Assembly (NCBI GenBank): GCA_964036045.1
Contig: OZ038392.1
Location: 21,664,090 to 21,728,089, forward strand
From: Eutreptiella sp. 'Long Island Sound 2002'
Lineage: Eukaryota > Euglenozoa > Euglenophyceae > Eutreptiales > Eutreptiaceae
Direction: 5' to 3'
DNA length: 64,000 nt
A program made the position numbers and the translations under genes. The first letter of the stretch is position 1. Every line of letters starts with the position of its first letter. The notes under the pieces are model-generated. The model searched no databases. It was given only the letters and a program-made list of their open reading frames with translations, and was not told the origin of the DNA. This document shows positions 57,349 to 64,000 of the stretch, one piece after another.

Positions 57349-57429
57349 AGCTTAGCAAAGGGGCTAACAAAGGGTCACACGACAGACTACAAAAGGCCAC
57401 AGGGCTGCAAATTGTTGACTTACAGGCTT

Positions 57430-59729
57430 CTAATGTTGATGACTACTGGCAGCGCTCGACGATTGAACACAGATGGCAGAAATGGCATCACAGTCGGATG
57501 CACCTGGTAAAAATCGAGGGTCAAACTCATTCAGCTCCGAAAGGACAGCCACGGGGGCGTCGGAATCATCACTTTGAACAGACACTGCTTCTTGGGGGGG
57601 GGGGGTCCGGGTCCCATCCATCATCACCCACAAAATCCCTCAGGTCTGGATCTCCGGCTGCCCCACCAGCGGGGGGGGGGGTCCTCATCACTGTCACTGT
57701 CGCCATCAGCATTGGGGGGGGCGGGTATCCGGGTGGGGTCCCTTTGCGCAAAAGCGCGTGCTGGCCGGCGTCGCTTGTACCGGTCTGGTGTATTACATGC
57801 GCGTAACATGTCCTGTGCCTGTGCTACTGTTGTGTCCATATCACCTGGAGGACGTTGTGGCACGTATCTACCCAGCTCTGTCATCACGTCAGCATCAACT
57901 TTAACAGGTTTAACAAGTGTCTGCAATGTCTTGGCACATAGATCTTGGTAATGCTCTGCAGTGAGCACCGTATCTAGTGCGCAAGGAAAATCCATCTTGG
58001 CAGGATCCCACCTGTCTTGCACGATACTCGACTTCTGACTGGACCAGACCAGGCGGGGTATAACACCAACATCAAATCGCGCCATCAATCTGGTGAAACG
58101 ACGATCAACCAGTTGTGGCAGTCCCTTGGGAACATTAACGTACTGCAAGTCCTTTGGGGTCTGGTCTGCAACGGGAGTGAGTATAAACAGGTCATGCACC
58201 TGTTGCAACGTACAGTTCCCAGGGTGTTGTGCCATTAAGTGCACAACACGGCTTAACAGGGCCTCACACGGTTCCTCACTGTGTGCCACCCCAGGTAAGC
58301 GGGCAAACCACTGGGACCACAACAGCCTAGCAACAACAATGGTGCGCACATATTCAACCTTGTCCTCATAACCTAGGGTGAGCCTCAGAAGGACGTGTAG
58401 GCAACGGCTCAACAATGGCCCTGCAGCGTGCTGCTCTCCCTGTGCAGAACAATGACAATCCCTCACTTGCGACCCAATAATAAACAAGGCTGGAATGTAA
58501 CCATACAACAGTGTTACCAACCCTTGCACCTGTGTAAGAAGTGTGCTGTGATTAGCGTTACCCGGTCGGTGCAAACCCCTTAGAGTCTGTAACTTTTGTT
58601 CCAAAGGTTGGCGCCACTTATGGGCCAAGTGCAAGAGCACCAGAATCATACGCTCCATATAGATGAGTTTCGGAAAGTTGGGCACCGCAGTGCCCAAATT
58701 GAGTGAACCATAGGAAAAATAGGTAAATAAAGGGAAGAATCTTCTGTAGCACAGGGTTACACAATATTTATATGGGTGCCATGTGCCATACACTACCGGG
58801 GTACGTGTAATGAACAGGGGCACGTTGTACCGAGCATAGCTGATGCTGTAAACGAGCTTAAGGACACGGTAGTGAATATTTTCGTCGACCAACAATGGAA
58901 AACGGTGCTGTGTGTGCTGCTGCACCTCCTGGAGCCCGTGAATAATAGAGACAAGGTCGGGGGTAGCGGAAACAGTTAGGTCTGTGAGAAAAAAGGGGGT
59001 CCAAGCTGGGCTGGTAACATTAGCCCGTCGTATGTCCAAGGGGCAACGAACATGTTGAAGGCGGATGGGGTCGTCCATCAACCCTTGCAAGCCATCAATG
59101 AAGTTTTTATGGCTCTGCACCAACAAGTCTGCAGTGTACCCAATCCTCTGCCGCAAGACCGAGAGGCTAGGAAAAGACGGCATAACGTCAACAGGTTGTT
59201 TCAAGAGTATGATAGCACCAGCTGTACAATTAAGGGACCGGTTCTCATTACCAGGCACAGGCCGGAAGTTACGTCTATAAAAATTATCAAACCATAGAAC
59301 AGCGGGTTTACCTTCCAAGGTCTGCCAAAGACTGGTGCACACAGTTGCTCCTTGAACTGCAAAGGAGGGTACATGGTAAGAACATTGACCCATATGAGCC
59401 AAACACCTACGTTGCACACGACTCTTGGGTTGAACACCTACAGCCCTCTTGGCACATGGACGACACCTCTTGTGTAGAACAGACCATATAGTAAAAATCT
59501 CTTGCTCAGCAACACGGAACCATTGGTCCGGCAGACAATTAACGGTCCGCCTGTCCCTTTGTTGGATGTATTCACCAACGGACCGCCTACTTCTCCACTC
59601 CAACCGGAGATCTAACACCCACGTACAAAACGCATCGGCACCCTTATCCACACCCACAGCCTCAGATAGATCCTCCTTTGAAGCATATACCTTCGAACTA
59701 AGGAACTGCCGGAAGGGAGCCGCATCCAT
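57430..59729 (-). CDS. Gene A of the transposon: probable transposase
   Basis: An open stretch of about 700 codons. I place the start at the ATG at 59729 (MDAAPFRQFLSS), because the frame upstream is hydrophobic and ends in an acceptor-like CTGCGAACAG, probably an intron or untranslated leader. Numbering from that start: a Cys/His cluster CRPCAK...CLAHMGQCSYH at about 89-119, which could bind zinc; VLWFDNFYRRNF at about 144-155; PLLVDENIHYRVL at about 278-290; GTWHPYKYC at about 315-323. The two Asp-centred motifs are candidates for the first and second metal ligands of a DDE/D nuclease. The tail is acidic (DGDSDSDED). Two G/C runs (57671-57681 and 57594-57605) each need a one-base shift to keep the acidic tail (DPDLRDFVGDDGWDPD, then SVQSDDSDAPVAVL) open to the TAG at 57430. 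One palindrome falls in frame as LGTAVPN. The family is not recognised. Confidence 0.55.
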
Positions 59730-60483
59730 GGACAAAAGTCCTGTTCGCAGGCAGCAAAGGTAAGGGGACAAAGAAAACAGAGACACTATCACAAAATAAA
59801 CCTGATGCGGCATAGACCAAAAGCAGCTAGCGAAGATCCAAACAATGTATCCCCCAATGGACGTGGAACGTTCCAAAGCCTGGGTACACTCCAAGGTGGC
59901 AGTCAGACAACCGGCAATATATTTTCAAGGAGCAGAGGATGAGTACCAACGTCCGATGATTCATAAGTCCTTTGTCAGGTGTTACACAATGGGAACCAAT
60001 AGGAGTGAAATACGGAGTTTTAAATTTTTTGGACACTGCAGTGCCCAAAAGTACTGGAAGTCCATTTTCAAGTGCACATTTGGACAGGAATGGAAGTGAT
60101 TGGGCAAGGTACATTGTTCGTGGCCTTCCGAGTATAATGCCGCGGTGCGATGACCCATTGATAACGGGTATGCCAAGTTTTGATGCATGCTGCTGCAGTA
60201 TGACATCACCTGTGGAGATGACTACAGAGGTGTACTAAAGAACCCACTGAAAAAAGCCATTTCAAATTTTTGGGCAAGGCAGTGCCCAAAAATCATAAAT
60301 GATACAATTTTCAGCCCGGAATAGGGGGTGTATACGTACACCTCTGGAAGCAACAAAAGGCGAGGTTGTTGTATCCCACGATGAAAATCGACGTGGGGTT
60401 GGCCAAAAAATTGATATGCTTTTTTGGGGGGCAAAAAACGGATGTTGAAATCGCCATGAATCGTGCCTTTTAGCAACGAAGTC
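59730..60483. other. Transposon 5' region, likely promoter side
   Basis: Upstream of gene A on the minus strand, with two palindromes and no clear gene. A leader exon and intron may lie at 59740-59900. The transcription start could not be placed. Confidence 0.4.
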
Positions 60484-60507
60484 TACGTGCGTAAAGGGCC
60501 GCCTAAG
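60484..60507 (-). repeat. Right terminal inverted repeat
   Basis: Read inward it starts CTTAGGCGGCCCTT. It is followed by the second TCATT copy. Confidence 0.88.
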
Positions 60508-63500
60508 TCATTTTGAGTGGTCACAACATCAAAAAAACAAGTTTCAAAAACTTCCATTTTTGAGCTGCCCAGGGTAAAAAACTGCATAAGCAGGTTGTGT
60601 ACCAATCCCTTGGGAGGACCCCCCCCCCCCCCGCACCTAATACCCAAATCGGGTGAAAAACACGTAAATACGGCCTAAAATATGCTTTACATACCTTGGA
60701 TGGTCATTTTGACTGGTCACAACATCAAAAAAACAAGTTTCAAAAACTTCGATTTTTGAGCTGCCCAAGGTGAAAAGCTGCATAACCAGGTTGTGTACCG
60801 GCCCATTCACTAGGCCATTATTGGTAGAAACAGCTATTTCGCGTAGTTGGCACGGGCATTTGACGGGCCCTCGGCACAGCTACAGACCGCAAAAAACGTC
60901 CTTTCATATCCTAGTAGGCATATACTGTCACAATCTCCCCACTCACACACCTCGGGGCGGGTACCATGGGGTCACCAAGGTCGCCAAAACCGCCAACATA
61001 CCAAAAATGGCCGAAAAGTGAATAAACTGCACAAGCGCTCGTCCCACTCCACCCCATACAAACCCCATGGAGTCGAAAATCGAAAAAAACCAAAAGATTC
61101 ATGATTTTCGACCCAAAAAAAGGGGGGGTCATTTTTTCGACATTTTGACCCCCCCCCCCACCCCCCCACCCCCCCCCACCCCCCCACCCCCCCTAAAAAG
61201 TGGGTTTCAAGTGGGGGGGGTCTGGGGGGGTCCGGACCAAAAACTCGTTGGGGGATGCGTTTATTGGACAAAATAGTGATTTTACAAGGGGTTAAACTGA
61301 CAATTCAACCCCTTGGGGTAGGGTACGCGCATAGGCCCAATAAGGCCAAAATGGGCGGGTATGTGGCGTTTTCCTCTACATACGGCTGCCTGGCTTTGAT
61401 CTAACAGCCTCTGCGAGGTGATTTCCATTTTTGAGCCGCCGAGCCCGGAAAACTGCAGAAGCAGGTTGTGTGCCCTAGACCCCTTGGCCCCCCCCCCCCC
61501 CCCCACACACCCAAATAGGGTGAAAAACACACGAAGAGGGGCCAAAACATTCTGTACATAGGTGATTCTATTACCTTCGGCAAGTCCACCTCGCAGAGAA
61601 TCTACCCCGAGCAACACACACCCAAAATAGGGTGGAAACCACATAAATACGGGCTAAAACATGCTTTACATACCTTGGATGATCATTTTAGGTGACCACG
61701 GTATCAAAAAAACAAGTTTCGAAAAGTTCGATTTTGAGTTGCCTGGGGTGAAAAACTGTATAAGCAGGTTTTGTACCAATCCCTTGGGAGCCCCCCCCCC
61801 CCCCCCACCCGGACCTAATACCCAAATAGGGTGAAAAACATGTACATACGGCCGAAAACATGCTTTACATACCTTGGATGGTCATTTTAGGTGGTCACAA
61901 TATCAAAAAAACTAGTTTCGAAAACTTTCATTTTTGAGCTGCCTAGGGTGAAAAACTGCATAAGCAGGTCGTGTACCGATCCCTTGGGAGACCCCCCTCC
62001 CCCCCCCGGCCCCCCGGACCTAATACCCAAATCGGGTGAAAAACACGTGAATACGGCCTAAAACATGCTTTACATACCTTGGATTGTCGTTTTAGGTGGT
62101 CACAATGTCAAAAAAACAAGTTTCAAAAACTTCCATTTTTGAGCTGCCTAGGGTGAAAAACTGCATCAGCAGGTTGTGTACCAATCCCTTGGGAGACCCC
62201 CCCCGCCCCGGACCTAATACCCAAATAGGGTGAAAAACATGTAGATACGGCCTGAAACATGCTTTACATACCTTGGATGATCATATTGTGTGGTCACAAT
62301 ATCATCACAAGTTTCGAAAACTTCCATTTTTGAGCCGCCCAGGGTGAAGAACTGCAATAAGCAAGTTGTGTACCGGCCCATTCACTGGGCCACTATTGGT
62401 GGAAACAGTCATTTCGCGTCTTTGGCACTGGCATGGACCGGCCCTCGGCGGGGCTAGAGACTGCAAAAAATGTCCTTCTGTATCCTAGTAGGCATATACT
62501 GTCACAACATCCCCACTCACACCCCTCAGAGTGGGTACCACCGGGTCACCGAGGTTGCCAAAACCGCCAACAGGGCAAAAATGGCCGAAAAGTGCATAAA
62601 CTGCATCAGCGCTCGTCCCACTCCGCCCCATACAAACCCCATAGAGTCGGGACCCGGAAACACTTTTTCGGCTCAAAATAAAAAAAAACCCAAAGATTCG
62701 TGATTTTCGGCCCCAACCCCCCCCCCCCCCCCCACCTCCCTGAAAACCTCAAAAAAGTGGGTTCCAAGTGGGGGGGGGTCTGGGGGGTCCGGACCAAAAA
62801 CTCATTGGGGGATGCGTTTATTGGACAAAATAATGATTTTACAAGGCGTTAAAGTAACAATTCAACCCCTTGGGGTAGGGTGCGCGAAAAGCCCCAAAAA
62901 AGCCAAAATGGGGGGGTATGTGGCGTTTTCCCCTATATGCGCCTGCCTGGCTCTGATGTAACAACCTCTGCAAGGTGATTTCCATTTTTGAGCTGCCGAG
63001 CCCGGAAAACTGCAGAAGCAGGTTGTGTGCGCTAGACCCCTTGCCCCCCCTCCCCCACACACACACCCAAATAGGGTGAAAAACACACGAAGGGGGGCCA
63101 AAACATTCTTTACATAGGTGATTGTATTGCCTTCGGCAAGTCCACCTCGCAGAGAATCTACCCCGAGTAACACACACCCAAAATAGGGTGGAAACTACAT
63201 AAATACGGGCTAAAACATGCTTTACATACCTGGGATGATGATTTTAGGTGATCACGGTATCAAAAAAACAAGTTTCGAAAACTTCGATTTTTGAGCAGCC
63301 TAGGGTGAAAATCTGCATAAGCAGGTTTTTGAGCAGCCTTGGGTGAAAAACTGCATACGCGGGTTGTGTACCAATCCTTTGGGAGACCCCCCGCCAGAAC
63401 CTAATACCCAAATAGGGTGAAAAACACGTAAATACGGCCTAAAACATGCTTTACATACCTTGGATGGTCATTTTACGTGGTCACAATATCAAAAAAACAG

Positions 63501-64000
63501 GTTTCGAAAAGTTCGATTTTTGAGCTGCCTGGGGTGAAAAACTGCATAAGCACGTTGTGTACCGGCCCGTTCACTAGGCCATTATTGGTGGAAACAGTCA
63601 TTTCGCGTCTTTGGCACGGGTTGTGAACGGCCCTAAGCAAGGCTAGAGACTGCAAAAAAAGTCCTTCCGTATCCTAGTAGGCATATATTGTCACAACATC
63701 CCCACTCGCACCCCTCAAAGTGGATACCACGAGGTCACCGAGGTCGCCAAAACCGCTAACATAACATAAAAACTTCGGTTTTTGAGCTGCCTAGGGTCAA
63801 AAGCTGCATAAGCACGTTGTGTACCCATCCCTTGGGACCCGCCCCCCCCCCCCCGTGGACCTAATACCCAAATAGGGTGAAAAACACGTGAATACGGCCT
63901 AAAACATGCTTTATATAGCTTGGATGGTCATATTGTGTGGTCACAATATCAAGAAAAACAACCGCCGGAAACTTCGATTTTTGAGCTGCCCAGGGTGAAA
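60508..64000. repeat. Higher-order satellite, right part
   Basis: Resumes the monomers exactly where the left part stopped. Spacers start at 60804 and 62379, with a truncated one at 63568-63770. In the first two, a 130 to 150-bp block (TTTGAGC(C/T)GCCGAGCCCGGAA ... ACATTCT(G/T)TACATAGGTGATT) sits between the two arms of the hairpin. The array runs off the end of the window. Confidence 0.85.

Larger units (their letters stand above)
54201..60287. repeat. Nine dispersed palindromes of GGGCACTGCAGTGCCC type
   Basis: Positions: 54201-54216, 54531-54546, 55578-55593, 56301-56313 (shorter), 56338-56353, 56953-56968, 58680-58695, 60031-60046 and 60272-60287. Most are flanked by TTT or AAATT on the GGG side and AAA on the other. 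None was found elsewhere in the window. Two lie in supported introns, one in frame within gene A, two beside each other in gene B, and two beyond each end of the coding region. They may be transposase-binding sites or ends of tiny nested elements. Confidence 0.75.
53995..60507 (-). mobile_element. 6.5-kb two-gene DNA transposon inserted in satellite
   Basis: The ends are inverted repeats matching over 24 bp with one mismatch; each begins CTTAGGCGGCCCT and ends ACGCACGTA (53995-54018 and 60484-60507). The target TCATT is duplicated at 53990-53994 and 60508-60512. Removing the element and one TCATT restores satellite sequence GATCATTTTGAGTGGTCAC and the satellite period (1453 bp against 1452 bp next door). 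Inside are two minus-strand genes (57430-59729 and 54675-57348) and nine copies of a GGGCACTGCAGTGCCC palindrome. The combination of termini, 5-bp duplication and gene content does not match a superfamily I can name; KDZ, Dada and others should be compared. Damage in gene B suggests this copy may no longer be autonomous. Confidence 0.82.

Overview
The window looks like nuclear DNA of a eukaryote with a large, repeat-rich genome, plausibly a microalga or other protist; I cannot name the organism. The evidence is spliced genes with short GT-AG introns (49 to 124 bp), non-LTR retrotransposon and DNA-transposon remains, satellite arrays, no operons, and only a few per cent of likely coding sequence. 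Runs of 10 or more G or C are frequent and coincide with several frameshifts, so some breaks may be homopolymer length errors.

Layout. (1) 1-27.4 kb is a segmental tandem array. Unit A (1 to about 9.83 kb), unit B (about 9.83 to 17.95 kb) and a partial unit C (24.1 to 27.4 kb) each carry a minus-strand O-fucosyltransferase-like gene: broken in A, open in B and C. Comparing units exposes insertions with empty sites: a minisatellite-filled terminal-inverted-repeat element (1706-2498), two independent insertions of a hAT-like MITE carrying tRNA-type promoter boxes and a 21-bp minisatellite (4248-4593, same insertion as 13963-14330; and 5612-6000), an 882-bp insert with transposase-type helix-turn-helix fragments (8311-9192), and a 1.44-kb inversion (about 3431-4868). 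(2) Between B and C sits an array of three 2.0 to 2.2-kb non-coding units (17.95-24.11 kb), each ending near a GC-rich hairpin. (3) 27.4-39 kb has no recognisable gene; from about 33 kb it is clearly GC-rich. (4) 39.7-47.7 kb holds an EF-hand exon, two arrays of one 29-bp minisatellite, and between them a wrecked non-LTR retrotransposon whose endonuclease part is inverted relative to its reverse transcriptase. (5) 47.9-64 kb is a higher-order satellite (about 200-bp monomers plus a roughly 670-bp spacer, period about 1.45 kb) interrupted by one 6513-bp element.

That element (53995-60507) is the best candidate for an undescribed system. It has near-perfect terminal inverted repeats, a 5-bp target duplication, two divergent-looking minus-strand genes and nine copies of a 16-bp palindrome (GGGCACTGCAGTGCCC and variants), some lying inside short introns. 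Gene A has two conserved-looking Asp-containing motifs, a Cys/His cluster and an acidic tail and is the likely transposase; gene B is spliced, has an acidic then Lys-rich tail, and is damaged in one exon. The satellite period across the insertion, with the element and one target copy removed, is 1453 bp against 1452 bp in the neighbouring repeat, so the boundaries are exact.
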